Shown here one piece after another: positions 35,081 through 43,634 of a stretch of 64,000 bases of DNA. Below the pieces are notes generated by a model. That model was not told the origin of the DNA. It ran no database searches and worked only from the letters and a program-made list of their open reading frames with translations. The first letter of the stretch is position 1, and each line of letters begins with the position of its first letter. The position numbers were made by a program, and so were the translations under genes. The DNA comes from Caulobacter sp. 17J80-11 (GTDB lineage: Bacteria; Pseudomonadota; Alphaproteobacteria; Caulobacterales; Caulobacteraceae), in NCBI RefSeq assembly GCF_014349105.1, contig NZ_JACSJI010000001.1:248001-312000 (forward strand). Direction: 5' to 3'.

Positions 35081-35126
35081 ACGCGGACGCCGGTCACCCT
35101 TTTGAACGAGGGGGCGGCGTCCGCGT
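35081..35126. repeat. Inverted repeat between convergent genes
   Basis: A perfect 12-bp inverted repeat, ACGCGGACGCCG at 35081-35092 and its complement at 35115-35126, lies in the gap between the convergent TonB-like gene and pgsA. It has no T-run on either strand. It may act as a Rho-dependent or weak terminator. Confidence 0.45.
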
Positions 35127-35133
35127 ACGGGCT

Positions 35134-35766
35134 TCAGCGTTCGTGCGAGATCTTCAGGCGGGCGGCGTGGAAGTAGCCCCAGCCGGTCCACAGGCTGACC
35201 GCCGCGGCCACCCACATCAGGACGTGGGCCAGGTTGGTCACCGGGCCGCGCACGGCGGGGTCGTCGGGCAGGCCCAGGAACGGCCAGACGTAGGCGAACA
35301 ACTCCAGGCCGAGCGCCAGCAGCTGCAGGGTGGTCTTCCACTTGGCCAGCAGGGTGACCGGCAGCTTGATGCCGCGGGAGGCCGAGGACTCGCGCAGCGA
35401 CGACACCGCGAACTCGCGGAACAGGATCAGCGCGCCCGGCACCACGATGTGCGGCTGCTGGCCCAGCGACGCCAGGCCCAGGATGGTGCCGCAGACCAGA
35501 ATCTTGTCGGCGATCGGGTCGAAGGTCGCGCCCCAGTCGGTGGTGGCGTTCAGCTTGCGCGCCAGCCAGCCGTCGAACCAGTCGGTGACCGCGCCGACCA
35601 CGAAGGTGATGAAGGCCAGGACCGCGAAGGTTTCCTGCATGTCCGGCGGGATGTGGTCGGCGAACGGCACCGCGCCCACGGCGCTGGCCAGCAGGGCGAA
35701 CAACACGACGCCCGCGACCAGCCGCAGCCAGGTCAGGATGTTGGGCAGGGGGTTCACGGCGGTCAT
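35134..35766 (-). CDS. pgsA: CDP-diacylglycerol-glycerol-3-phosphate 3-phosphatidyltransferase
   Basis: Integral membrane enzyme of 210 residues that commits CDP-diacylglycerol to phosphatidylglycerol and cardiolipin. The CDP-alcohol phosphotransferase motif is complete: DGWLAR followed by G, D and D ligands in WGATFDPIADK (about 70-90). The N-terminal NILTWLRLVAG is typical. The frame extends to 35799, but the ATG at 35766 has GAGGAAA ahead and matches the usual N-terminus. It lies 75 bases downstream of uvrC on the same strand, a linkage seen in many proteobacteria. Confidence 0.95.
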   Translation of the reverse strand: MTAVNPLPNILTWLRLVAGVVLFALLASAVGAVPFADHIPPDMQETFAVLAFITFVVGAVTDWFDGWLARKLNATTDWGATFDPIADKILVCGTILGLASLGQQPHIVVPGALILFREFAVSSLRESSASRGIKLPVTLLAKWKTTLQLLALGLELFAYVWPFLGLPDDPAVRGPVTNLAHVLMWVAAAVSLWTGWGYFHAARLKISHER

Positions 35767-35841
35767 CTGACTCGGTTTCCTCGGCGGACGTTCGTCCACC
35801 CATAGCGCGTGGAAACTGTTTTTGTCCCGTCCGGTAAAGCC

Positions 35842-37719
35842 CTAGCGCCGGAAGAAGTCGTGGATGCGCTGGGCCAGGGCGTCGTTGACGCCGTCGACCT
35901 TGGCCAGGTCCGCCACGCCGGCGCGCGCCACCCCCTTGGCCGAGCCGAACGCGGCCAGCAGCGCCTTCTTGCGGCGCGGGCCGATCCCCTCGATCTCGTC
36001 GAGCGGGTTCTTGTGCATGTCGATCTTGCGCCGCGTGCGATGGCTGCCGATGGCGAAGCGGTGGGCCTCGTCGCGCAGGCGCTGCAGGTAGTAGAGCACC
36101 GGGCTCTTGGGCTCGAGCATGAACGGCTCCTGGCCCGGCATGAAGAACCGCTCCAGGCCGGCGTCACGGTCCGGCCCCTTGGCCACGCCCACGACGGGAA
36201 TGTCGTCCACGCCCAGCTCGGTCATGACCCCCAGGGCCGCGGCCAGCTGGCCGGCGCCGCCGTCGATCAGCACGAGGTCGGGGCGGACCGGATCCTCTCC
36301 TTCCTCCTCGTCCTTGACCAGGCGCGAGAAGCGGCGGCCCAGCACCTGGCGCATCATGCCGTAGTCGTCGCCGGGGGTGAGCTCGTCGCCGCGGATGTTG
36401 AACTTGCGGTACTGGTTCTTCTGAAAGCCGTCCGGGCCGGCCACGATCATGCCGCCGACCGCGTTGGTGCCCATGACGTGGCTGTTGTCGTAGACCTCGA
36501 TGCGCTCTGGCGGGCCGTCCAGCTTGAAGGTCTCGGCCACGCCCTCCAGCAGGCGACCCTGGGCGGAGCTCTCCGAGAGCTTGCGGCCCAGCGCCTCGCG
36601 GGCGTTCTTCAGCGCGTGGTCGACCAGGTCGCGCTTCTCGCCGCGCTGGGGGACCTGGATCTCGACCTTGCGTTCGCGCTTCAGCGCCAGCGCGTCGGCC
36701 AGCAGCACCTGCTCGGCCGGCTCGTGCGAGGCCAGGATCAGCCGCGGGATCGGCTTGTCCTCGTAGAACTGGCTCATGAAGGCCGAGAGGATTTCGGGCT
36801 CCGTGTCGGACTTGTCCACGCGCGGGAAGTAGGCCCAGTTGCCCCAGTTCTGGCCGGCCCGGAAGAAGAACACCTGCACGCAGGCGTGGCCGCCCTCGAA
36901 GTGCAGGGCGAAGACGTCGGCCTCCTCCACCGTCTCCGGGTTGATCGACTGCTCCATGGCGATGGCGGACAGGGCGCGCACGCGGTCGCGGATCTGCGCG
37001 GCGCGCTCGAAGTCGAGGTCGTCGGAGGCCGCCTGCATCTCGTTCGACAGCCGCTGGATCACCGCCCGGCTCTTGCCGCGCAGGAAGTCCCCGGCCTCCT
37101 CGACCAGTTCGGCGTATTCGGCGGGGGTGACCAGGTTCACGCAAGGCGCCGAGCAGCGCTTGATCTGGTGCAGCATGCAAGGGCGCGTGCGGCTGTCGAA
37201 CACGCTGTCCGAGCAGGAGCGCAGCAGGAAGGCCTTCTGCAGAGTGTTCAGCGTGCGGTTCACCGCCCAGGTCGAGGCGAACGGGCCGAAGTAGTCGCCC
37301 TTCATGGTGCGCGCGCCCCGGTGCTTGCGGATCTGCGGGGCGGGGTGGTCGCGGCGGATCAGCAGCTCGGCGAAGCTCTTGTCGTCGCGCAGCAGCACGT
37401 TGAACTTCGGCTTCATCCGCTTGATGAGGTTGGCCTCCAACAGGAGGGCCTCGGTCTCTGTGGCGGTGGTGACGAACTCCATCGCCCGGGTCAGCGACAC
37501 CATCAGGGCGATGCGCTGGGTGTGGAAGCGGCCCTGCGCGTACTGGGTGACGCGCTTTCTGATGTTCTTGGCCTTGCCGACGTAGAGCACCTCGCCGGCT
37601 TCGCCCATCATCCGGTAGACGCCGGCGCAGTCGGGCGCGCGGCGGGCCTCGTCGCGGATCAGCTCGGCGCCGATCTTGGCCGGGGGGAGGGCGGGCGAGT
37701 CGTCCATCAGCGGGATCAT
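35842..37719 (-). CDS. uvrC: Excinuclease ABC subunit UvrC
   Basis: Dual-incision nuclease of nucleotide excision repair, 625 residues. An N-terminal GIY-YIG-type domain begins [10 protein letters not shown] and has [15 protein letters not shown] (about 30-100). A UVR motif for UvrB binding ([22 protein letters not shown] near 220-240) follows, and the RNase H-like 5' nuclease domain includes [10 protein letters not shown] and [10 protein letters not shown]. The C-terminal helix-hairpin-helix pair ([17 protein letters not shown] and [13 protein letters not shown]) is intact. A second ATG four codons in (37707) is equally possible as start. The upstream DMT gene ends 22 bases before. Confidence 0.97.
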   Translation of the reverse strand: MIPLMDDSPALPPAKIGAELIRDEARRAPDCAGVYRMMGEAGEVLYVGKAKNIRKRVTQYAQGRFHTQRIALMVSLTRAMEFVTTATETEALLLEANLIKRMKPKFNVLLRDDKSFAELLIRRDHPAPQIRKHRGARTMKGDYFGPFASTWAVNRTLNTLQKAFLLRSCSDSVFDSRTRPCMLHQIKRCSAPCVNLVTPAEYAELVEEAGDFLRGKSRAVIQRLSNEMQAASDDLDFERAAQIRDRVRALSAIAMEQSINPETVEEADVFALHFEGGHACVQVFFFRAGQNWGNWAYFPRVDKSDTEPEILSAFMSQFYEDKPIPRLILASHEPAEQVLLADALALKRERKVEIQVPQRGEKRDLVDHALKNAREALGRKLSESSAQGRLLEGVAETFKLDGPPERIEVYDNSHVMGTNAVGGMIVAGPDGFQKNQYRKFNIRGDELTPGDDYGMMRQVLGRRFSRLVKDEEEGEDPVRPDLVLIDGGAGQLAAALGVMTELGVDDIPVVGVAKGPDRDAGLERFFMPGQEPFMLEPKSPVLYYLQRLRDEAHRFAIGSHRTRRKIDMHKNPLDEIEGIGPRRKKALLAAFGSAKGVARAGVADLAKVDGVNDALAQRIHDFFRR

Positions 37720-37741
37720 ATAGGCCCGCGGCCGCGCCGGA

Positions 37742-38188
37742 TCATCCGCGACGAACGAGCACGACTCCGATGGCGACGAGGACGACGCCGACCACCTTGG
37801 CCGGGGTCACCGCCAGCCTGGCCAGGCCGAAGGCGCCGAACTGGTCCAGCACCAGGGCCACGACCAGCTGGCTGGAGATCGCCAGGGTGAGGGCCGACGC
37901 GACACCGATGCGGGGCGCGGCGAAGGTGGTCGCGGCCACCAGGAAGGCGCCGTAGGCCCCGCCCAACCAAGCGTACCAGGGCAGGGCCTTCACCGCCTCG
38001 ACATCCGGCTTCACCCGCAGCGAGAGCGTGACCACGATCAGCACCGCCGTGCCGACCAGGAAGGACACGAAGGCGGCGTTGACCGGCGAGCCGACCGCGC
38101 GGCCCAGCATGGCGTTGGTCGGCGCCTGCAGGGCCAGCAGGGCCCCGCCGACCAGCATGACGAGAATGGCGGAAAGGACTTGGTTCAC
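37742..38188 (-). CDS. DMT-family (YdcZ/DUF606) membrane transporter-like protein
   Basis: A 148-residue inner-membrane protein with five hydrophobic segments, half the size of a full EamA transporter. The pattern [29 protein letters not shown] is typical of the YdcZ/DUF606 group, which often works as a homo- or hetero-dimer; no second half-size gene is adjacent. The substrate is unknown. It is followed 22 bases later by uvrC and is likely the first gene of the uvrC-pgsA transcript. Confidence 0.87.
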   Translation of the reverse strand: MNQVLSAILVMLVGGALLALQAPTNAMLGRAVGSPVNAAFVSFLVGTAVLIVVTLSLRVKPDVEAVKALPWYAWLGGAYGAFLVAATTFAAPRIGVASALTLAISSQLVVALVLDQFGAFGLARLAVTPAKVVGVVLVAIGVVLVRRG

Positions 38189-38300
38189 GTGCGGCTCCGA
38201 CTGTTCGTGTCGACTAATCTGCGACGCCCGCTGGTCCTACGGGCGTGACACCGTTTCGGTCGAGCTCTAAATCCGGTTCGGAGAACGGGGGATTGCGAAC

Positions 38301-39770
38301 ATGTCGGTCAGGGGCGCGGCCGCAGGGCTGCTTTTCGGTCTGGCGCTGGCCGGGTCGGCCGCGGCTCAGACGCCGTCGGGCGAGGCCGCCGCGCACTGGC
38401 GCGCCCTGACTGAGATCGACCTCGACGCCGCCTGGCGACTGATCCGCGACAACCATCCCGGGGCCGCGCCTGAACTCGGGGACGAGGCGTTCCAGGCCGG
38501 GCTCGCACACGCCCACGAGACCGCGCTGGCGCGGGCGGCGGAGGTGAAGAGCTACGCCGGCTACGCGGCGGTGATGAACGGCTTCGCCACCGACCTGGGC
38601 GACAAGCACGTCTGGGCGCGCCAGAGCCTGCGTCCGGCCGCCTACGCCTGGCCGGGCTTCGTGGTCGCCCGCCGCGGCGGCGTCTGGCGGGTGGCGAGCG
38701 ACGCGCGGCCCGAAAAGACCGCCTCGCTCGAGGGGGCGCGGCTGGTCGGCTGCGACGGCCGCGACGCCGACGCGCTGGCCGAGGAACGGGTCGGCGGCTT
38801 CCGCGCCGTGTGGTCGATAGAGGCGCAGCGCATCCAGAACGCGCCCTGGCTGCTGCTCGACGACGGCAATCCCTTCCTGAAACGGCCCGCGGCCTGCGAC
38901 TTCGAACAGGACGGGCGAACCCAAACGGTCGGGCTCGCGTGGCGGCCGGTGACCGGGCCCGTGCTGCAGCCGCAGCTGGGCAAGGCGGTCAGCGCCGGCG
39001 CCGCCGGCTTCGGCGTGCGTCGCTTCGAGGGCGGCTGGTGGATCTCGCTGCAGTCGCTGGACGCGCGCGCCCGGCCGGTGATCGACGAGGTGGCCGCCAA
39101 GGCTGCGGAGATCCGGGCCGCGCCGATCGTCGTCCTGGACCTGCGCGGCAACGGCGGCGGCTCGTCCGCCTTCGGCGTCGAACTGGCGAGCGTCCTGACC
39201 GGCGAGGCCTATGTCGCCCGGAACCTGAAGGCCGAGGCCGGCGACTGCCCGGCCCTGTGGCGCGCCACGGCCGGCAATCTGGACGCCGTCCGCGACTTCC
39301 GCCTGCACCAGGCACCTTCGCGCGGGGCTGACACGGTGGCCTATTACGAGGCGCTGGAGCGCGAGATCGCCGCGGCGGTCGAGCAGGGACGTCCGTTCGA
39401 CGAGCCGGTCAGGGCCTGCCCCGGCGTGGACCGGCCCGAGCCGAAGCCCGCCAGCGGCAAGGGCTCGCTGCTGAAGGGCCGACTGGTGGTGCTCACCGAC
39501 AACGCGTGCTTCAGCTCGTGCCTGTTGGTCACCCGCGACTTCCGGCGCCTGGGCGCGCTGCACCTGGGCGAGGCGACCGACGCGGCCACGCGCTACATGG
39601 AAGTGCGCGAGGCGCCCCTGCCGTCCGGACTGGGCTGGTTCTCGACCCTGCAGAAGGTCGCCTTGAGCGCGCCGCGTCAGATCGGGCCGTTCATTCCGGC
39701 GAAGGCGTTCGGAGGCGACATCGCCGACACCGCCGCGCTCGAGGCCTGGGTGGCCGAAACGGCGCGATGA
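38301..39770 (+). CDS. Exported S41-like peptidase family protein
   Basis: A 489-residue secreted protein (signal 1-22). The C-terminal half matches the S41 (C-terminal processing peptidase-like) fold: VLDLRGNGGGSSAFGVELA near 276-296, LVVLTDNACFSSCLLVTRDF near 395-415 with the expected Ser in the SSC area, and GEATDAATRYMEVREAPLPSG. An N-terminal helical part (20-200) lacks a clear PDZ domain. No signature Lys of the Ser-Lys dyad is obvious to me by eye. Its stop overlaps the ATG of the Lgt-like gene by 4 bases (ATGA), so they are coupled. Confidence 0.83.
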   Translation: MSVRGAAAGLLFGLALAGSAAAQTPSGEAAAHWRALTEIDLDAAWRLIRDNHPGAAPELGDEAFQAGLAHAHETALARAAEVKSYAGYAAVMNGFATDLGDKHVWARQSLRPAAYAWPGFVVARRGGVWRVASDARPEKTASLEGARLVGCDGRDADALAEERVGGFRAVWSIEAQRIQNAPWLLLDDGNPFLKRPAACDFEQDGRTQTVGLAWRPVTGPVLQPQLGKAVSAGAAGFGVRRFEGGWWISLQSLDARARPVIDEVAAKAAEIRAAPIVVLDLRGNGGGSSAFGVELASVLTGEAYVARNLKAEAGDCPALWRATAGNLDAVRDFRLHQAPSRGADTVAYYEALEREIAAAVEQGRPFDEPVRACPGVDRPEPKPASGKGSLLKGRLVVLTDNACFSSCLLVTRDFRRLGALHLGEATDAATRYMEVREAPLPSGLGWFSTLQKVALSAPRQIGPFIPAKAFGGDIADTAALEAWVAETAR

Positions 39771-40537
39771 TCGTCGTCCCGACCCACCCCGCCGCGCACC
39801 TCGTTTTCGACCTGACGGCGTGGCTGGCGGGGGCGGCGCTGGGCGCCGTGCTCTACCGCTGGCGGCTGCGCGAGGCGGTCGAGCGCACCGCGCTGCAGGT
39901 CGGGTCCGGCTGGTTCGTCGCCCTGGCGCTCGGCGCGGTGGCGGGGGCCTGGCTGGCCGGGTCGTTGAACACCCTGCGCACCGCCTCGCCCATGCTGTCG
40001 CACAGCGTGGCCGGCGCCCTGGTCGGGGCGATCGCGGCGGTCGAGCTCTACAAGCTGGCGCGCGGCATTCGCGGCTCGACCGGCGTCGTGTTCGTGGGCT
40101 CGTTCGCGCTAGGCGTGGTGATCGGCCGTCTGGGCTGCCTGTTCTCGGGCCTCGCCGACCGGACCTGGGGGACGCCGACGACCCTGCCCTGGGCGGTGGA
40201 CCTCGGCGACGGGGTCGGCCGCCACCCCGTGCAGGTCTACGAGGCGCTGGCCATGGCCCTGTTCCTGGGCGCGTATCTGGCGGGGCTGAACGCCCGCGCG
40301 CCCTGGGCCCTCAAGCGCGGCTTCTACGTCCTGTGCGCCTGGTACGGCCTGCAGCGGTTCGCCTGGGAGTTCCTCAAGCCCTATCCAAGCGTGGCCGGAC
40401 CGTTCAATCTGTTCCACCTGCTCAGCCTGGGGCTGATCGTCTACGGGAGCGTCTTCTATGGACGGGAGCTCCGGCGAGAACGCGACGCGCAAGGTCGCGC
40501 CCTATCTGTTCTTCGGCCAGACCACGAGCCTGTGTGA
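39767..40537 (+). CDS. Lgt-like membrane protein lacking canonical catalytic residues
   Basis: A 256-residue polytopic membrane protein with about seven helices. It resembles prolipoprotein diacylglyceryl transferase: GRLGCLFSG at 120-128 aligns with the Lgt signature GRIGNFINGE, and GRHPVQVYEALAMALF at 151-166 with the HPTQLYE region. The Lgt Asn and Glu of that signature are Cys and Leu here, and no R-N-G-E set is obvious, so ordinary lipoprotein maturation is doubtful. A His (SHS at 78-80) and an Arg/Glu (QRFAWEFLKPYP) are kept. It starts with ATG at 39767, overlapping the S41 stop, and its last 80 bases overlap the radical SAM gene in another frame. A housekeeping Lgt would be elsewhere. 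Confidence 0.83.
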   Translation: MIVVPTHPAAHLVFDLTAWLAGAALGAVLYRWRLREAVERTALQVGSGWFVALALGAVAGAWLAGSLNTLRTASPMLSHSVAGALVGAIAAVELYKLARGIRGSTGVVFVGSFALGVVIGRLGCLFSGLADRTWGTPTTLPWAVDLGDGVGRHPVQVYEALAMALFLGAYLAGLNARAPWALKRGFYVLCAWYGLQRFAWEFLKPYPSVAGPFNLFHLLSLGLIVYGSVFYGRELRRERDAQGRALSVLRPDHEPV

Positions 40538-41888
40538 GACCTGCCTGGGCCTGGTCCCGGCCAAGATCGTGGTCGAGGGCCGCGACGTCTTCTTCCTCAA
40601 GCGCTGCCGCGACCACGGCGTGCAGAAGACCCTGGTCTGCGACGACGTCGACTACTGGAAGTCCCAGAAGGACTGGCTGAAGCCCGGCGACCGGCCGCTG
40701 ACCGCCCAGACCCGCACCGACCACGGCTGCCCCTACGACTGCGGCCTGTGCCCCGACCACGAGCAGCACTCGTGCCTGGCCATCGTCGAGGTCAACGAGG
40801 CCTGCAATCTGAGCTGCCCGGTCTGCTTCGCCGACTCCTCGGTCAAGCGCGAGGGCCACCGCCCGCTGGCCGAGATCGAGGCCATGTTCGACGTGCTGGT
40901 CGACTCGGAAGGCGAGCCGGACCTGGTGCAGATCTCCGGCGGCGAGCCGACCATCCACCCGCAGTTCTTCGAGATCCTGGCGGCGGCGCGGCGCCGGCCG
41001 ATCCGGCACCTGATGATCAACACCAACGGCCTGCGCATCGCGCGCGAACCGGGCTTCGCCGAGCGGCTGGCCGAGTTCGCGCCGCGCTTCGAGGTCTATC
41101 TCCAGTTCGACTCGCTGAAGCGCGAGGCCCTGATGGACCTGCGCGGCGCCGACCTGACCGCCATCCGCGTCCAGGCGCTGGAAGCGCTGGAGCGGGTCGG
41201 GCTGTCGACCACCCTGGTGGTCACGCTGAAGCGCGGCGTGAACGACGACGAGATCGCCGACATCGTCCGCTTCGCCCTGAAATGGCGCTGCGTGCGAGGC
41301 GTGACCTTCCAGCCGATCCAGGACGCCGGCCGCAACGACGGCTTCGATCCCAAGCGCCACCGCATCGTCCTCTCGGAAGTGCGCCGCCGCATCGCCGAGG
41401 CGGGCGTGTTCGCGCTTGAGGACCTGATCCCGCTCCCGTGCAATCCGGACCAGATCTGCATCGGCTACGGCCTGCGCGACGGCGAAAAGGTGGTGCCGGT
41501 CACCTCGCTGCTGCCGCGTGAACTGCTGGTCGCCGCGGCCCCGAACACCGTCACCTTCGAGAGCTATCCGGAGCTGCAGCGGCGGGTGTTCGACCTGATG
41601 TCGCTGTCCACCGCCCAGACCGACACGTCGGAAAAGCTGGCGGCCCTGCTGTGCTGCTTGCCGGAGGCCGCGGTGCCGGAGCAGATCGGCTACGCCGACA
41701 CCTTCCGCGTGGTCGTCTCCCAGTTCCTCGACCGCTTCAATTTCGACCTCGGCACGGTGAAGCGGTCGTGCGTGCACTTTGTGGAGCCGGACGGCCGCAT
41801 CATCCCGTTCGACACCTACAACACCTTCTATAGGCCGGGCGCGCCGGGCGCCGCGGCCCTGGCGCGCGGACAGGGAGGGGCGGCGTGA
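40458..41888 (+). CDS. Radical SAM enzyme of the MJ0619/Tes-like family
   Basis: A 476-residue radical SAM protein. The CxxxCxxC cluster ligands are Cys116, Cys120 and Cys123 in ACNLSCPVC, with the SAM-binding GGEPTIHP at about 162. A Cys-rich N-terminal module (CETC at 26-29, RC at 50, then GCPYDCGLC at 90-98 and C106) suggests an extra metal/Fe-S site. This architecture matches the MJ0619-like group: radical SAM methylases on pterin C-7/C-9 and, in archaea, tetraether synthase. The true substrate here is unknown; the Lgt-like gene upstream hints at lipid or isoprenoid/alkyl chemistry. Start choice: ATG at 40458 gives the complete N-terminal Cys module, so the 80-base overlap with the preceding gene is real. 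Confidence 0.87.
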   Translation: MDGSSGENATRKVAPYLFFGQTTSLCETCLGLVPAKIVVEGRDVFFLKRCRDHGVQKTLVCDDVDYWKSQKDWLKPGDRPLTAQTRTDHGCPYDCGLCPDHEQHSCLAIVEVNEACNLSCPVCFADSSVKREGHRPLAEIEAMFDVLVDSEGEPDLVQISGGEPTIHPQFFEILAAARRRPIRHLMINTNGLRIAREPGFAERLAEFAPRFEVYLQFDSLKREALMDLRGADLTAIRVQALEALERVGLSTTLVVTLKRGVNDDEIADIVRFALKWRCVRGVTFQPIQDAGRNDGFDPKRHRIVLSEVRRRIAEAGVFALEDLIPLPCNPDQICIGYGLRDGEKVVPVTSLLPRELLVAAAPNTVTFESYPELQRRVFDLMSLSTAQTDTSEKLAALLCCLPEAAVPEQIGYADTFRVVVSQFLDRFNFDLGTVKRSCVHFVEPDGRIIPFDTYNTFYRPGAPGAAALARGQGGAA

Positions 41889-42148
41889 GCGGTGAGAAAA
41901 AGCGTTCGGTCGGAACGTTCTTCGGCGGCCTGGTGATGGTCGTCGGCGTGTTGATCTTCGCCCTTTCGGGGCTCTGCACGGCCGGCTTCCTGGTCATGCT
42001 GGTCGGCGACGAGCTGAAGCGTCCCGGATCGTCCGGCATGGGGGGCATGGGCGAGGCGATCCTCGTGCCGCTGCTGTTCGGCGCCTTGCCGATCATCGTC
42101 GGCCTGGGCCTGTTCATTTTCGGCCGCGGCCTGCGCCGCAGCGGCTGA
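41885..42148 (+). CDS. Small two-helix membrane protein in the Lgt-like/radical SAM operon
   Basis: An 87-residue protein with two membrane segments (about 11-41 and 58-80) flanked by basic residues, and a Gly/Met-rich loop between them (GSSGMGGMGE). I do not recognise the family. GTG at 41885 overlaps the radical SAM stop by 4 bases (GTGA), so the operon S41, Lgt-like, radical SAM and this gene is translationally linked throughout. It could be an accessory subunit of the membrane step. Confidence 0.75.
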   Translation: MSGEKKRSVGTFFGGLVMVVGVLIFALSGLCTAGFLVMLVGDELKRPGSSGMGGMGEAILVPLLFGALPIIVGLGLFIFGRGLRRSG

Positions 42149-42151
42149 GCC

Positions 42152-42628
42152 TCACCAGGTCGGCTCGGGCTCCGCGCCGAACAGGGCCTCGGCGATGCGC
42201 CGACGGCTGGCCGGGTTGGTGGTCTCGGGCAGGGCGTCGGGCGGGAAGAACCGCACGTCGGCGATCTCGCCGTGCGAGGTCGCCTGCGTCGGCGTCCAGT
42301 CGGTCACTCGGAAGACCAGCACGTGGTCGCCCTTGAAGAACCGCTCGTTGGAGTGGACCGACAGCAGCCGCGGCCGGCCCTGCACCTCGACCCCCGCCTC
42401 TTCGCGCAATTCGCGGATCACCGCCTGTTCGGCCGTCTCGCCGCGGTCGACGCCGCCGCCGGGCAGCCACCAGCCGTGCAGGTAGGTGTGCTCGATCAGC
42501 AGCACGTGGCCCTCGGCGTTGGTGACCAGCCCGCGCACGCCCAGCGTCATGCCGCGCGTGGCGCGCGACACGGCGAAGAACAGGGGACGGGTGAACGGTT
42601 CGACGGACCGCCGCCAGGTGCCGGCCAA
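42152..42628 (-). CDS. NUDIX hydrolase
   Basis: A 158-residue nucleotide pyrophosphohydrolase-type protein. The Nudix box is GGVDRGETAEQAVIRELREEAG (about 59-80 of the short form) with the REUXEE glutamates in place. Substrate is undetermined. Start choice matters: the frame runs upstream to 42820, but a TTG at 42628, preceded by TGAGGAA, gives a protein beginning AGTWRRSVEPFTRP that fits Nudix length, while the longer upstream part is a random-looking Arg/Ala stretch. The gene is convergent with the membrane protein at 41885-42148 (3-base gap). Confidence 0.85.
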   Translation of the reverse strand: MAGTWRRSVEPFTRPLFFAVSRATRGMTLGVRGLVTNAEGHVLLIEHTYLHGWWLPGGGVDRGETAEQAVIRELREEAGVEVQGRPRLLSVHSNERFFKGDHVLVFRVTDWTPTQATSHGEIADVRFFPPDALPETTNPASRRRIAEALFGAEPEPTW

Positions 42629-42800
42629 AGCGCATTCCTCAGGAACGGATGAGGCCGCCAGCATCGCGGTCGCGGCGGCCGGCGTCCAGCGCCGGCGAGG
42701 CTCAGCGTCGGCCAAAGGTTGCGCTCCGGTGCGTCGCGCCGCTTGCCCGAACCGTCGCCGCCCGCTAAGCCCGGCGCGACCTGTTCCGGAGTCTCTTCCG

Positions 42801-42881
42801 ATGATCGCCATCGCCACCATCGCCGTCTTCGTCGTCGCCCTGGCCGCGCTGAACCTCTACGAGTTCGGCCGCCTCGACTGA
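42801..42881 (+). CDS. 26-residue membrane peptide ORF
   Basis: An ATG at 42801 with GGAG 9 bases upstream opens a 26-codon frame encoding a single hydrophobic helix (IAIATIAVFVVALAALNLY) followed by EFGRLD and TGA at 42879. The SDR gene begins 6 bases later on the same strand, so it would be co-translated. It fits the profile of a small membrane protein, but such short frames can arise by chance. Confidence 0.4.
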   Translation: MIAIATIAVFVVALAALNLYEFGRLD

Positions 42882-42886
42882 TCGCC

Positions 42887-43630
42887 GTGCGCGGAACGGC
42901 CCTCGTCACTGGCGCGGCGAAGCGGATCGGCCGCGCCGTCGCGCTGAAGCTCGCCGACGCGGGCTTCGACGTGGCCGTCCACTACGGCCGCTCGGAGGCC
43001 GAGGCGCAGGCCCTGGCCGACGAGATCGCCGCCAAGGGACGCGCCGCCGCCCTGGTGAAGGCCGACCTGACCAAGGAGGCCGAAGTCGAGCGGGTGGTCG
43101 CCAAGGCCGCCTCGGCGCTCGGGCCGGTCAGCGTGCTGGTCAATAACGCCTCGACCTTCCGGGACGACCGGGCCATGACCATGACGCGCGCCGGCTGGGA
43201 CGCGCACATGGAGACCAACCTGCGCGCGCCGCTGGTGCTGGCCCAGAGCTTCGCCCGCCAGGCCCCGGACGGGGCGTCGATCGTCAACATCGTCGATCAG
43301 CGGGTGTGGAAGCCCAACCCGCAGTTCTTCTCCTATTCGCTGTCCAAGGCCGGCCTGTGGTTCGCCACCCGCACCCTGGCCCAGGCCCTGGCCCCGAAGA
43401 TCCGCGTCAACGCGGTCGGCCCCGGCCCGACCCTGGCCTCGATCTGGCAGAGCCCCGACGACTTCGCCGCCGAGGCCGGCGGCACCCTGCTGGAGCGCGG
43501 GGCCAGCCCCGAGGAGATCGCCGCGGCGGTCCTGTTCCTGGTGGACTCGCCCGCCGTCACCGGCCAGATGATCGCCGTCGACGGCGGCCAGCACCTGGCC
43601 TGGCGCACGCCCGACGTGCTGGAACCCTGA
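42887..43630 (+). CDS. SDR family, pteridine-reductase-like (FolM-type)
   Basis: A 247-residue short-chain dehydrogenase. TGAAKRIGRAVAL near 7-19 binds the cofactor (the Lys/Arg after TGAA suggests NADPH); NNAS is near 88, and the catalytic YSLSK is near 150. The phrase QRVWKPNPQFFSYSLSKAGL and the terminal AVDGGQHL resemble pteridine reductase and FolM dihydromonapterin reductases. The gene sits 4 bases ahead of folB, which supports a pterin/folate role. GTG at 42887 is the start; the frame is open further upstream, but that region holds the small peptide and noncoding bases. Confidence 0.86.
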   Translation: MRGTALVTGAAKRIGRAVALKLADAGFDVAVHYGRSEAEAQALADEIAAKGRAAALVKADLTKEAEVERVVAKAASALGPVSVLVNNASTFRDDRAMTMTRAGWDAHMETNLRAPLVLAQSFARQAPDGASIVNIVDQRVWKPNPQFFSYSLSKAGLWFATRTLAQALAPKIRVNAVGPGPTLASIWQSPDDFAAEAGGTLLERGASPEEIAAAVLFLVDSPAVTGQMIAVDGGQHLAWRTPDVLEP

Positions 43631-43634
43631 GCTC

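Noticed and set aside
42629-42820. An N-terminal extension of the NUDIX frame up to 42820
   Set aside because: The extra 64 residues are Arg/Ala/Pro-rich with no domain, and the TTG at 42628 has a good Shine-Dalgarno; the out-of-frame ATG at 42635 gives only a shadow protein.
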